This document shows, piece after piece, positions 24,643-33,735 of a DNA stretch of 33,735 bases. Made by a program: the position numbers and the translations under genes. Source of the DNA: Nevskia sp. (lineage in GTDB: Bacteria > Pseudomonadota > Gammaproteobacteria > Nevskiales > Nevskiaceae); contig JADGHB010000026.1 of assembly GCA_019689635.1 (NCBI GenBank), positions 1-33,735 on the forward strand, read 5' to 3'. The notes under the pieces were generated by a model that saw only the letters and a list, made by a program, of their open reading frames with translations, did no database searches and was not told where the DNA came from. Numbering within the stretch: position 1 is the stretch's first letter; each line of letters starts with the position of its first letter.

Positions 24643-24888
24643 ATGTCAAAAGGACAGACTCTGCAGGAGCCGTTCCTCAACGCCCTGCGCAAAGAGCGTA
24701 TCCCGGTCTCGATCTACCTGGTCAACGGCATCAAGCTGCAGGGGCAGATCGAGTCCTTCGATCAGTTCGTGGTGTTGCTGAAGAACACCGTCAGCCAGAT
24801 GGTGTACAAACACGCGATTTCCACCATCGTGCCGGCGCGCGCGGTGCGCATCGCCGAGTCCGAGCCTGACGAAGCGCAGCCGGCCTAG
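24643..24888 (+). CDS. hfq: RNA chaperone Hfq
   Basis: Hfq is the Sm-like hexamer that pairs small RNAs with target mRNAs. The 81-residue protein has the canonical start [19 protein letters not shown], Sm1 ([20 protein letters not shown]) and Sm2 with [12 protein letters not shown]. The acidic tail after residue 68 is short. ATG 24643 has an aaaaaagg ribosome-binding stretch about 10 bases upstream. It is followed by hflX in the same reading frame after a TAG stop. Confidence 0.98.
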   Translation: MSKGQTLQEPFLNALRKERIPVSIYLVNGIKLQGQIESFDQFVVLLKNTVSQMVYKHAISTIVPARAVRIAESEPDEAQPA

Positions 24889-24966
24889 GCGTCGGCGGGG
24901 TTTAAGTCGCTGAGTACCAACCCGCCGAACTACACCGCGCCCGCTGCCGCTGGTGCGCAGAAGGCG

Positions 24967-26232
24967 GTGCTGGTGCACCTGCAATTTCCGGGCGCGGACT
25001 TCGAAGCCGACCGTCTCGAATTCCTGGAACTGGCGCGTTCCGCCGGCGCGGCGATCGTGGCCGTGGTCGGAGGACGTCGCGAGCGGCCCGACCCTGGGCT
25101 GTACGCCGGCGACGGCAAAGTGGACGAGATCGCCGCGGCGGTGGCCGCCGGCGGTGCCGAACTCGTGATTTTCAACCACGACCTGTCGCCCAGCCAGGAA
25201 CGCAACCTCGAGAAACGGCTGCAGTGCCGAGTGCTCGACCGGACCGGCCTGATCCTCGACATCTTCGCGCGCCGCGCCCGCAGCCACGAAGGCAAGCTGC
25301 AGGTGGAGCTGGCTCAGCTCCAGCATCTGGCCACGCGCCTGGTGCGCGGCTGGACCCACCTGGAGCGCCAGCGCGGCGGCGGCATCGGCATGACCGGTCC
25401 CGGCGAAACCCAGCTTGAGCTCGATCGCCGTCTGATCGGCGAGCGCATCGCGCTGCTCAAGCGGCGTTTGGAGGACGTTCGCAGCCGCCGCGCCCAAAAC
25501 CGTCAGGCGCGCGCGCGCCGCGAGATTCCCACCGTGTCGCTGGTCGGTTACACCAACGCCGGCAAGTCCACGCTGTTCAACGCGCTCACCGGTGCCGGAA
25601 CTTTCGCCTCCGGCCAGCTTTTCGCCACGCTCGACACCACCGTGCGCCGTGTGGCGCTGCCCACCGGCGAAACCGTCGTGCTGGCCGACACCGTAGGATT
25701 CATCCGCGAGCTGCCGCACGATCTGATCGCCGCCTTCCGCGCCACCCTGGAAGAAGCGCGCGAAGCCGATCTGCTGTTGCACGTCATCGATGCCGCCGAT
25801 CCCGAGCGGGCCGTGCGCAGCGAGCAAGTGGAAGCCGTGCTGCGCGAAATCGGCGCCCACGAAGTGCCACGCCTGCAGGTGTACAACAAGATCGACCTGC
25901 GCACGGAGGAGACGCCGCGCGTGGAGCGCGACGCAAACGGTTTGCCGCGGCGCGTGTTCATTTCCGCCCGCGACGGCCGCGGGCTGGATCTGCTGCGCGA
26001 CGCCATCGCCCAGTGTCTGTATCCCGATCTGGTCGAGGACGAGATCCGCCTGCCGCCCAGCGCCGCGCGCTTGCGTGCGCAATTGTTCGCGCTCAAAGCG
26101 GTGCGCGCCGAGCGCGTGGAGCAGGACGGCGGTTTGCGGCTGACCGTGCGGTTGCCATACTCGCGGCTCGTGCGCCTGTGCCGAGAAGCAGGGCTGGCAC
26201 CGCCGCGGCGAGCGGTGCTCGCTTCGGGCTAG
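24967..26232 (+). CDS. hflX: GTPase HflX
   Basis: HflX is a GTPase that splits stalled ribosomes under stress. The annotated product is 421 residues from GTG 24967, with the N-terminal subdomain (PGLYAGDGKVDEI), the GGGIGMTGPGETQLELDRR linker, the G domain with GYTNAGKST, DTVGF and NKID, and a short C-terminal domain. The family usually has about 15-20 residues before LVHLxF, and the frame is open upstream back to the hfq stop without any ATG, GTG or TTG. CTG 24910, with gggg about 9 bases before it, would supply the expected length, so the true start may be that rare codon. The stop TAG begins a TAGAAT hexamer (26230-26235). Confidence 0.95.
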   Translation: MLVHLQFPGADFEADRLEFLELARSAGAAIVAVVGGRRERPDPGLYAGDGKVDEIAAAVAAGGAELVIFNHDLSPSQERNLEKRLQCRVLDRTGLILDIFARRARSHEGKLQVELAQLQHLATRLVRGWTHLERQRGGGIGMTGPGETQLELDRRLIGERIALLKRRLEDVRSRRAQNRQARARREIPTVSLVGYTNAGKSTLFNALTGAGTFASGQLFATLDTTVRRVALPTGETVVLADTVGFIRELPHDLIAAFRATLEEAREADLLLHVIDAADPERAVRSEQVEAVLREIGAHEVPRLQVYNKIDLRTEETPRVERDANGLPRRVFISARDGRGLDLLRDAIAQCLYPDLVEDEIRLPPSAARLRAQLFALKAVRAERVEQDGGLRLTVRLPYSRLVRLCREAGLAPPRRAVLASG

Positions 26233-26305
26233 AATTTCCGCGCCGCGAACGCCTTTTCAGCGCTGCGCGTGGCGCTTTTCCCGACTCGGAGTTGATCGAT
26301 TTTTT

Positions 26306-27415
26306 ATGCCTTGGAACGAGCCCGGCAGCGGCGGCCGCGATCCCTGGAGCCAGGGACCCGGCGGCAAACGTCCGACGACGCCTGACCTCGAGGCGCTGAT
26401 CGCGCGGTGGCGTGCGCGCCTGGGCGGCGGACGCGGCGCCGCTGGCGCGCCGTTGGCGCTGGTCGTGGCGGTCGCCGTGCTGCTGTGGCTGCTGTCGGGT
26501 TTTTACACGGTGGACGAACAGGAGCGCGCGGTCGTCGTCCGCTGCGGCGCTTACGCGCGCACGGTGGGGCCAGGCCTGCACTGGCATCTGCCGCCGCCGT
26601 TCGAGCATGTGCGGCGCGTCAATGTGTCGGCGGCGCGCCAGGCTTCGGTGCAAGGCGAGATGATCACCAAAGACCAGAATCTGGTCGACGTGGGGCTCAC
26701 CGTTCAGTTCCGGGTGTCCTCGATCACCGATTATCTGTTCAAGGTGTATTCGCCCGACGATACGCTGGCCGAGGTGGCCAAGAGCGCGCTGCAGGCGGTG
26801 ATCGCCGACTACGACGTGGATGCGGTGCTGGGCGATGCGCAGGCGACGATCGCGGCCAAGGTGCGCGATCGATTGCAGCAAAGGCTGGACGATTACGGCA
26901 GCGGTCTCGTGGTGACCGACGTGAGCCTGAGCAAGGCCGAGCCGCCGGAGGCGGTCAAGGCCGCTTTCGCCGACGCGATCAAGGCCGGGCAGGACCAGAA
27001 GGTGGCGCGCAACGACGCCCAGGCCTACGCCGCCGACCGCCTGCCCAAGGCGCGCGGAGACGCCGCGCGCAGCATCGCCGAAGCGCAGGCTTACCGCGAT
27101 CGAGTGATCGCGCAGGCCCAGGGCGAGGCGGCGCGGTTTACCGCGCTCTTGCAGCAGTACCGCAAGGCGCCGCAGCTCACGCGCAAACGCCTGTACCTGG
27201 AAACCATGAGCGAGATCTACGCCGGCATCGGCAAGGTGCTGGTGGATACGGACAAAAGTGGCGTCAACTTCACCGTGCCCCTGGAACCCCTGCTCGGTGC
27301 CGCACCGACGACGGGAACTTCCGCGACTCCAGAGAGCACGCCGCCGCCGCAGGACACGCCACCGCCACATCGCGGCGAGGACAGCGGTCGTTCGCGCGAC
27401 CGCGGGAAGCAATGA
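26306..27415 (+). CDS. hflK: FtsH-associated membrane protein HflK
   Basis: HflK and HflC form a large SPFH/band-7 cage around the FtsH protease in the inner membrane and modulate its activity. The 369-residue product has a Gly/Pro-rich cytoplasmic N-terminus and one membrane segment (about 48-66). The band-7 domain follows (YTVDEQERAVVVRCG to about 250), then a coiled-coil region rich in Ala, Glu and Arg and a Pro/Thr-rich tail. It starts at ATG 26306, 73 bases after hflX. TAGAAT at 26230-26235 may be a -10 box for it. It is followed not by hflC directly but by a 105-base gap holding a small ORF. Confidence 0.95.
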   Translation: MPWNEPGSGGRDPWSQGPGGKRPTTPDLEALIARWRARLGGGRGAAGAPLALVVAVAVLLWLLSGFYTVDEQERAVVVRCGAYARTVGPGLHWHLPPPFEHVRRVNVSAARQASVQGEMITKDQNLVDVGLTVQFRVSSITDYLFKVYSPDDTLAEVAKSALQAVIADYDVDAVLGDAQATIAAKVRDRLQQRLDDYGSGLVVTDVSLSKAEPPEAVKAAFADAIKAGQDQKVARNDAQAYAADRLPKARGDAARSIAEAQAYRDRVIAQAQGEAARFTALLQQYRKAPQLTRKRLYLETMSEIYAGIGKVLVDTDKSGVNFTVPLEPLLGAAPTTGTSATPESTPPPQDTPPPHRGEDSGRSRDRGKQ

Positions 27416-27416
27416 C

Positions 27417-27524
27417 ATGAGCACGCCGACACGGTGTTTGCGCGAAGCGCAATGGGTGCGGGTGGCGCGCGTGCGCTCACGGCAAAGCTGGCACTGCCCT
27501 CCGACTGATGAGGTACACCCGTGA
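27417..27524 (+). CDS. Candidate small ORF bridging hflK and hflC, 35 aa
   Basis: This ORF starts one base after the hflK stop and ends at TGA 27522-27524, overlapping the GTG of hflC (GTGA). The predicted peptide begins MSTPTRCLREAQWVR and has two Cys residues and many Arg; I recognise no family. Much of it is encoded by the palindromic element at 27418-27479, so it may exist because the element is open in this frame. It could let ribosomes pass from hflK to hflC despite the insertion. Translation is unproven. Confidence 0.35.
   Translation: MSTPTRCLREAQWVRVARVRSRQSWHCPPTDEVHP
27427..27466 (+). repeat. Hairpin element with GNA triloop between hflK and hflC
   Basis: The left flank cgacacggtgt (27427-27437) and right flank tgggtgcggg (27453-27462) followed by tggc match the pyrH leader elements exactly, apart from two extra bases there. 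The stem differs in sequence, ttgcgc/gcgcaa with a gaa loop (27438-27452), yet is still fully paired. The element sits in a larger imperfect palindrome with ends tgagcacgc (27418-27426) and gcgtgcgctca (27469-27479). Confidence 0.7.
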
Positions 27525-28387
27525 GCCTGCGCCAGAGTCTGGTGATCGCCGCCGCCGCGGCGGTGCTGTTGCTGCTCAACAGCGTTTACGTCATCGACGA
27601 GCGCGCGCTGGGCATCCTGTTCCGGTTCGGCGAGGTCCAGCGCGCGCCGCTGGCGCCGGGCTTGCACTTCAAATGGCCTTTCGCCGAAAGCGTGGTCAAG
27701 CTCGATCGCCGGCTGCGCGACGATGGACACAGCGTGCGCGTGCCCACCTCGGACCAGAACACGCTCGAGGTCGATTTTTACGTGCGCTGGCGCATCGCCG
27801 ATCCGGTGGCCTACTATCGCGCGACCGGCGGCCAGGAGCTGGTGGCCGGCGACCGCTTGCTGACGCTGGTCGATCGCAGCCTGCGCGATGCGCTGGCCAC
27901 GCGCAGCGTGGCGCAGGTCGTGGCCGACAGCGGCGCCGCGCTGCCGGCGCAACTGCGCGGCGCTACCCAAACCAAAGCCACGGAGCTGGGCATCGAGGTC
28001 GCCGACGTGCGCATCGAGCACCTCGCGCTCGGCAAGGAAATCGCGGAGTCCTACTACGAACGCATGCGCGCGGAACGCCGGCGCATCGCTGAGCAGTTGC
28101 GCGCGCAAGGGGCCGAGGAGGCCGAAACGCTGCGCGCTGAGGCCGATCGCCAGGCGCAAGCCACGCTCGACGAGGCCTACCGCAAGGCCGAAGCCCTGCG
28201 CGGCGAGGGCGACGCCAAGGCCGCCGAAATCTATGCGGCGGCCTACGGGCAAGATCCCGCTTTCTTCGCCTTTTACCGTTCGCTGCAAGCCTACCGCGAC
28301 GCTTTCAAGGGCAAGCGCGACGTGCTGGTGATCGAGCCCAAGGGCGAGTTCTTCAAATACTTCCGCGACAGCGGAGGCGGGCCGTGA
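27521..28387 (+). CDS. hflC: FtsH-associated membrane protein HflC
   Basis: HflC is the partner of HflK in the SPFH cage around FtsH. The 288-residue product has one membrane segment at about 7-22, a band-7 domain (VIDERALGILFRFGEV to about 190) and a coiled-coil stretch with RRIAEQLRAQGAEEAE. The family segment FFAFYRSLQAY and the end GEFFKYF follow. GTG 27521 has a tgagg ribosome-binding stretch about 8 bases upstream and overlaps the stop of the bridging ORF. Its own stop overlaps the GTG of the DUF2065 gene. Confidence 0.95.
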   Translation: MSLRQSLVIAAAAAVLLLLNSVYVIDERALGILFRFGEVQRAPLAPGLHFKWPFAESVVKLDRRLRDDGHSVRVPTSDQNTLEVDFYVRWRIADPVAYYRATGGQELVAGDRLLTLVDRSLRDALATRSVAQVVADSGAALPAQLRGATQTKATELGIEVADVRIEHLALGKEIAESYYERMRAERRRIAEQLRAQGAEEAETLRAEADRQAQATLDEAYRKAEALRGEGDAKAAEIYAAAYGQDPAFFAFYRSLQAYRDAFKGKRDVLVIEPKGEFFKYFRDSGGGP

Positions 28388-28583
28388 ACGTTGCCTGGCA
28401 CGATTTCCTGCGCGCCGTTTCGCTAGTGATGGTGATCGAAGGCGTCCTGCCGTTCCTGTCGCCGACGCGGGCGCGGGCGGTGTTCGCGCACCTGTCCACG
28501 CGCGACGACCGCGTGCTGCGCACCATCGGCTTTCTTTCCATGCTCGGCGGCTTGCTCGCGCTACAGCTGATCCGCTGGTTCCT

Positions 28584-28587
<4 letters not shown>
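28384..28587 (+). CDS. DUF2065 (YjeT-type) small membrane protein
   Basis: The 67-residue product has two hydrophobic segments (about 8-26 and 48-67) around a short charged loop (RAVFAHLSTRDDRVLRTIG), the layout of YjeT/DUF2065 proteins. The family has no firmly known function. It starts at GTG 28384, overlapping the hflC stop, and its own stop overlaps the ATG of hisZ. In E. coli the homologue lies at the same place between hflC and purA, so a role with HflKC or the membrane is a guess from position only. Confidence 0.9.
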
Positions 28588-30906
<2,319 letters not shown>

Positions 30907-30912
30907 CAGTTT

Positions 30913-30944
30913 GTTGAAAAAGGCCATCCATGGCCTTTTTCAAC
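30913..30944 (+). terminator. Bidirectional Rho-independent terminator after purA
   Basis: A perfect 15-bp inverted repeat with two central bases: gttgaaaaaggccat and atggcctttttcaac. The G+C core is flanked by A5 on one side and T5 on the other, so it can act in both directions between convergent purA and the amine oxidase gene. Confidence 0.85.
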
Positions 30945-30980
30945 GTCGCTACGGAAAGGCGTGGCTTTCCTCCGCTCCCA

Positions 30981-31025
30981 ACAATCAAGCCGTTGTACGG
31001 CTTGGCCGTTGTACGGCTTGATTGT
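30981..31025. repeat. 13-bp inverted repeat enclosing a duplicated mini-palindrome
   Basis: acaatcaagccgt (30981-30993) pairs with acggcttgattgt (31013-31025). Inside, the word ccgttgtacggcttg occurs twice in direct order (from 30990 and 31006), and each copy can fold as gccgt-tgt-acggc. The sequence can therefore form either one long hairpin or two short ones. Confidence 0.75.
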
Positions 31026-31049
31026 CGTTGGCGCATCCATGTGCCAAGC

Positions 31050-31086
31050 GCAGTTCGTCGAAAAACTGCGTTTTTCAACGAACTGC
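31050..31086. terminator. Second bidirectional terminator-like hairpin, amine oxidase side
   Basis: gcagttcgt-c-gaaaaa (31050-31065) pairs with tttttc-a-acgaactgc (31071-31086) around the loop ctgcg, with one mismatch. An A/T run lies inside the stem next to the loop, unlike a classical terminator, but it sits 10 bases beyond the minus-strand stop at 31096 and could end that transcript. Confidence 0.5.
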
Positions 31087-31095
31087 TAAGGCGCT

Positions 31096-32580
31096 TCACA
31101 GCGCGGCGAGCACTTCCTGGGCCGCGCGCTCGCCGGAGCGGACCGCGCCGTCCATGTAACCGGTCCAGATCTCCGCAGTCTCGGTGCCGGCCCAGTGCAG
31201 CCGACCGATGGGCGCGCGCAAGGCCGTGGTGTAGGCCGTGAGCGCACCGGGCGGCAGCGTGCCGGTCGGCCCGCCGCCGCTGTAGTCCTCGGCCTGCCAG
31301 TTCATTTCCAGATAGCCCACCGGGTTCGCCGCCTGATCGCCGAAGTAGGTGACGAAGGCCTCGATCACTGCTTGTTTGCGCGCCTCCGGCGTCATGGCGA
31401 GCGCGTCGCGCGCGTCCTGGCCGTCGATGAAGCCCATCATCACGCCGGGGGCACCCGGTTCCGGCGGCGTGTTGTCGAACGTGACTTTGGTCAGGAAGCG
31501 GTCGCTCGTCGCCTGACCGTTGAGGCCGGCCTCGCGCCAGAACGGCGTGGGATACACGCAATGCACTTTCCAGATCGAGCCCATCGGCATGCGCTGCATC
31601 AGTTGCAACCGCGCCTGGGTCGGGCCGTCGAACGGTGCGTAGTGCAGGCGGCCGGCCATCCACGGCGACATCGCCACCACCACGCGCTGAGCGCGCACCG
31701 AGAAGCCGGCGCCGTCGAGGGTCACGCCGCCGGCGTCCTGCACGATGGAAGACACCGGCGCGTTGCAGCGGATGCGCTCGCCGAGCGCTTGCGCCAGACC
31801 CAGTGCGATGGCTTGCGAGCCGCCGACGATGCGGTCCTGCTGCGCGCCGCCCTGGGTATCGAGCAGCAGATTCAGATTGCCGGCGGAGCGAATGTAGAAC
31901 AGCACGTACAGCAGCGACAGCTCGCGCGGCTCGGCCGAGAACAGCGCGATGATGGCCAGGCGCAGGAGGTTTTTCGCGCCGGCGCCCACGAGGTTGTCGT
32001 CCATCCAGGTCTGGAAAGTCTGAGCGTCCCACTCCGCGGCCTTGGGCGCGTTCCACGGGGCATCGAGCGGGATCTGCTGGGCCATGCTGTCGAGGCGCAG
32101 GATGGCCAGCGCGCCCTCGGCGGCAGCCAGCGGATCGCCCGGCGGAATGCGGCCGCTGTAGGTCGTACGACGGCCGTTGGCGTAGTTCACCGTCTTGCCG
32201 GTGTTGTAGGCGCCGAACGTGGCGATGCCCAGTTCCTGCGCTAGCGCGTACATGCGGTCCTGCGTCGGGCCGATGAACTCGGCGCCGCCCTCGACCACAT
32301 ATTGATCGTAGGGCGCGGGCAGGGTTTGATTGAAACAACGGCCGCCGACGCGGTCGCGCGCTTCCAGAACCATCACGTCGCGACCGGCTTGCACCAAAGC
32401 CCGTGCGCAGGCCAGCCCCGCGTAGCCGGCACCGATTACCGCGACCTCGGTCGTCGCCTTGCCGCTCAGTCCCGCCGCCGTTTGCGCCGCCTCGCTGCCC
32501 ATGCAGGCGGACAACAGCGGCAGGCTGCCACCCGCAGCGATTCCCGCCAGCACCTGCCGGCGCGTCAGAAGTTCGCTCAT
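31096..32580 (-). CDS. Tat-exported FAD-dependent amine oxidase, predicted lipoprotein
   Basis: The 494-residue product belongs to the flavin monoamine oxidase family, which oxidises amines to aldehydes with hydrogen peroxide as by-product; the substrate cannot be told from sequence. The N-terminus has a twin-arginine signal (TRRQVLAG, Arg 7-8) followed by a lipobox LSAC with Cys 26, so it is probably exported folded and lipid-anchored. The FAD motif VAVIGAGYAGLACARAL starts near residue 44, EARDRVGGR follows, and the C-terminus has HWAGTETAEIWTGYMDGAV. I use ATG 32580, behind an aggga stretch; the open frame extends 29 codons upstream. The gene converges with purA and diverges from the persulfide dioxygenase. 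Confidence 0.9.
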   Translation of the reverse strand: MSELLTRRQVLAGIAAGGSLPLLSACMGSEAAQTAAGLSGKATTEVAVIGAGYAGLACARALVQAGRDVMVLEARDRVGGRCFNQTLPAPYDQYVVEGGAEFIGPTQDRMYALAQELGIATFGAYNTGKTVNYANGRRTTYSGRIPPGDPLAAAEGALAILRLDSMAQQIPLDAPWNAPKAAEWDAQTFQTWMDDNLVGAGAKNLLRLAIIALFSAEPRELSLLYVLFYIRSAGNLNLLLDTQGGAQQDRIVGGSQAIALGLAQALGERIRCNAPVSSIVQDAGGVTLDGAGFSVRAQRVVVAMSPWMAGRLHYAPFDGPTQARLQLMQRMPMGSIWKVHCVYPTPFWREAGLNGQATSDRFLTKVTFDNTPPEPGAPGVMMGFIDGQDARDALAMTPEARKQAVIEAFVTYFGDQAANPVGYLEMNWQAEDYSGGGPTGTLPPGALTAYTTALRAPIGRLHWAGTETAEIWTGYMDGAVRSGERAAQEVLAAL

Positions 32581-32603
32581 CTTGCGTCCCTGGGCCAGAT
32601 TTT

Positions 32604-32631
32604 GCGCAAGCCTAACAGTTTCTTCTTGCGC
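32604..32631. repeat. 7-bp inverted repeat upstream of the amine oxidase gene
   Basis: gcgcaag (32604-32610) and cttgcgc (32625-32631) are perfect inverted repeats 14 bases apart, 24 to 51 bases before the amine oxidase ATG on the minus strand. It could be a regulator-binding site or a leader hairpin. There is no further evidence for either. Confidence 0.4.
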
Positions 32632-32687
32632 GTCGGAGCTGCGAAAACCCCGCCTGGCCGCCGGCAAGATGTCCGAACCTTAAAATA

Positions 32688-32702
32688 TGTTATAAGCTTA
32701 TA
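32688..32702 (+). promoter_or_regulatory. Extended -10 with overlapping palindrome before the persulfide dioxygenase gene (BigR-box-like)
   Basis: The perfect 12-base palindrome TATAAGCTTATA (32691-32702) overlaps the extended -10 sequence TGTTATAAG (32688-32696) in an AT-rich patch. Genes of this kind in other proteobacteria are repressed by the ArsR-family sensor BigR, which binds an AT-rich palindrome over the -10 box. The BigR gene itself is not in this window, so the assignment is inference. Confidence 0.5.
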
Positions 32703-32716
32703 TCTCTATCGAATAA

Positions 32717-33436
32717 ATGGTGTCGGCCGTGTTGTTTCGTCAATTCTTCGACTCCGAAAGCAGCACCTATACCTACTTGCTGGCCAGCGGCTCGGGACGC
32801 GAGGCGCTGATCCTCGACCCGGTCAAAGAGCGCGTGCCGCATTACCTCCAGGCGATCGAGCAGCTCCATCTCAAGCTGGTGCTGGCGGTTGACACCCATA
32901 CCCACGCCGATCACATCACCGGTCTGGGCGATCTGCGCGCCGCGACCGCATGCGTGACGATGATGGGCCAGTTCACCAAGGCCGAGTGCGTTTCCGCCCA
33001 GGTGCGCGATGGCGAGGTGCTCAACGTGGACGGAATCCGTCTGCAGGCCATGCATACGCCTGGGCACACCGACGAATCCTTCAGTTTCGTCCTCGATCCA
33101 GCGCAGCCGCGTGCGGTGTTCACCGGCGACGTGCTGTTGATCCGCGGCACCGGACGTACCGATTTCCAGAACGGCGATCCGGAGCAAAGCTGGGACTCGA
33201 TCGTCGGAAAACTGTTCAAGCTGCCGGACGAGACCCTGGTCTATCCGGCGCACGACTACAAGGGCTGGACGGTCTCCACCATCGGCGAGGAGAAGCGCTA
33301 CAACCCGCGGCTGGCCGGCAAGACCAAGGCCGAATACGTCGCCATCATGCGCAACCTCAAGCTGCCCGATCCGCGGCTTATGGACGTGGCGATCCAGGCC
33401 AATCTCGCTTGCGGGCGGCCGCGCACGGCGGCCTGA
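32717..33436 (+). CDS. ETHE1/Blh-type persulfide dioxygenase (metallo-beta-lactamase fold)
   Basis: Enzymes of this family oxidise glutathione persulfide to sulfite in sulfide detoxification, using one iron. The 239-residue product has the fold motif THTHADH (60-66), H117 in MHTPGHT, D138 in FTGDVL, the RGTGRTDFQ segment of ETHE1-like proteins and H179 in YPAHDY. ATG 32717 follows an AT-rich promoter region; no clear ribosome-binding site is seen. A TauE/SafE permease follows after 8 bases, as in the bigR operon of Xylella and relatives. A rhodanese fusion is absent. Confidence 0.92.
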   Translation: MVSAVLFRQFFDSESSTYTYLLASGSGREALILDPVKERVPHYLQAIEQLHLKLVLAVDTHTHADHITGLGDLRAATACVTMMGQFTKAECVSAQVRDGEVLNVDGIRLQAMHTPGHTDESFSFVLDPAQPRAVFTGDVLLIRGTGRTDFQNGDPEQSWDSIVGKLFKLPDETLVYPAHDYKGWTVSTIGEEKRYNPRLAGKTKAEYVAIMRNLKLPDPRLMDVAIQANLACGRPRTAA

Positions 33437-33444
33437 GTCGCACC

Positions 33445-33735
33445 ATGGTGTTCGAGGTTGCGCAGGACGGTCTGGCCGCCGCGTGCGGTGCGCTGGTCGG
33501 TTTCTCGCTCGCGCTGACCGGCGGCGGGGGTTCGATCCTCGCGGTGCCGCTGTTGCTCTACGTCGTCGGCGTACGCGACGTGCACCTGGTTATCGGCACC
33601 AGCGCACTGGCGGTGGCGGTCAATGCCTACGCCAATCTCCTGGCGCACGCCCGCGCCGGGCATGTGCGCTGGCGCGAAGGCGCGGTTTTCGCCGCAGCCG
33701 GGGTGGCCGGCGCCGCGGCTGGATCCGAACTCGGC
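33445..33735 (+). CDS. TauE/SafE (TSUP) family permease, 5' part only
   Basis: The reading frame starts at ATG 33445, 8 bases after the dioxygenase, and runs off the window end after 97 codons. It shows three hydrophobic segments and the family motif LTGGGGSILAVPLLLY near residues 24-39, followed by GTSALAVAVNAYAN. TSUP proteins are thought to export sulfite or related sulfur anions; next to a persulfide dioxygenase, whose product is sulfite, that role fits well. The substrate is inferred from context. Confidence 0.88.
   Translation, partial: MVFEVAQDGLAAACGALVGFSLALTGGGGSILAVPLLLYVVGVRDVHLVIGTSALAVAVNAYANLLAHARAGHVRWREGAVFAAAGVAGAAAGSELG

Noticed and set aside
32612-32621. ctaacagttt identical to the left end of the purA stem-loop block
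   Set aside because: Only 10 bases match, the following bases differ, and a chance match of this length in the window is plausible.

Overview
The window is one contiguous piece of a high-GC (roughly two thirds G+C) gammaproteobacterial chromosome and is made almost entirely of core genes. Two gene clusters typical of Gammaproteobacteria lie back to back. The first is pyrH-frr-cdsA-rseP-bamA-skp-lpxD-fabZ-lpxA-lpxB-rnhB-dnaE-accA. The second is queG / nnr-tsaE-amiB-mutL-miaA-hfq-hflX-hflK-hflC-DUF2065-hisZ-purA. The DUF2065-hisZ-purA arrangement and the long lipid A/Bam run point to Gammaproteobacteria rather than Betaproteobacteria; I cannot name a genus.

Layout. Positions 1-573 are a leader in front of pyrH that contains an unusual tandem array. 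Positions 522-2679 hold UMP kinase, ribosome recycling factor and CDP-diglyceride synthase. Positions 2812-9447 form an envelope block: site-2 protease RseP, BamA, the chaperone Skp, then LpxD, FabZ and LpxA. LpxB, RNase HII, DNA polymerase III alpha and AccA follow up to 15887. tilS (+) and queG (-) converge and overlap. nnr starts 13 bases from queG on the other strand. tsaE, the amidase, mutL, miaA, hfq, hflX, hflK, hflC, a DUF2065 protein, hisZ and purA follow to 30906. After a 187-base block of stem-loops come a minus-strand Tat-exported flavin amine oxidase, an ETHE1/Blh-type persulfide dioxygenase and the start of a TauE/SafE (TSUP) permease cut by the window end. The last two form a sulfide/persulfide detoxification pair of the bigR-operon type.

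Points that stand out. (1) In front of pyrH is a 134-base tandem repeat whose unit carries a Shine-Dalgarno sequence, an ATG and the first 17 codons of pyrH. It makes a chain of short upstream ORFs, each joined to the next by a 4-base ATGA stop/start overlap and ending exactly on the pyrH start. A more diverged unit lies upstream of it. (2) The unit contains a hairpin with a GNA triloop and conserved flanks that recurs, with different but still paired stem bases, in an unusual 105-base gap between hflK and hflC, which itself is a 35-codon ORF coupled to hflC. (3) uppS and dxr, both isoprenoid genes, are missing from their usual places. (4) A block of five adjacent hairpins with near-matching inverted ends lies directly after purA. 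(5) tilS, nnr and miaA each have a -10-like hexamer exactly 6 bases before the start codon, suggesting leaderless mRNAs.

Many junctions are tight (GTGA/ATGA overlaps at fabZ/lpxA, lpxB/rnhB, nnr/tsaE, hflC/DUF2065, DUF2065/hisZ), so most genes are probably co-translated in operons. No tRNA, rRNA, CRISPR array, insertion sequence or prophage gene was seen. No stretch above 300 bases lacks a coding call.
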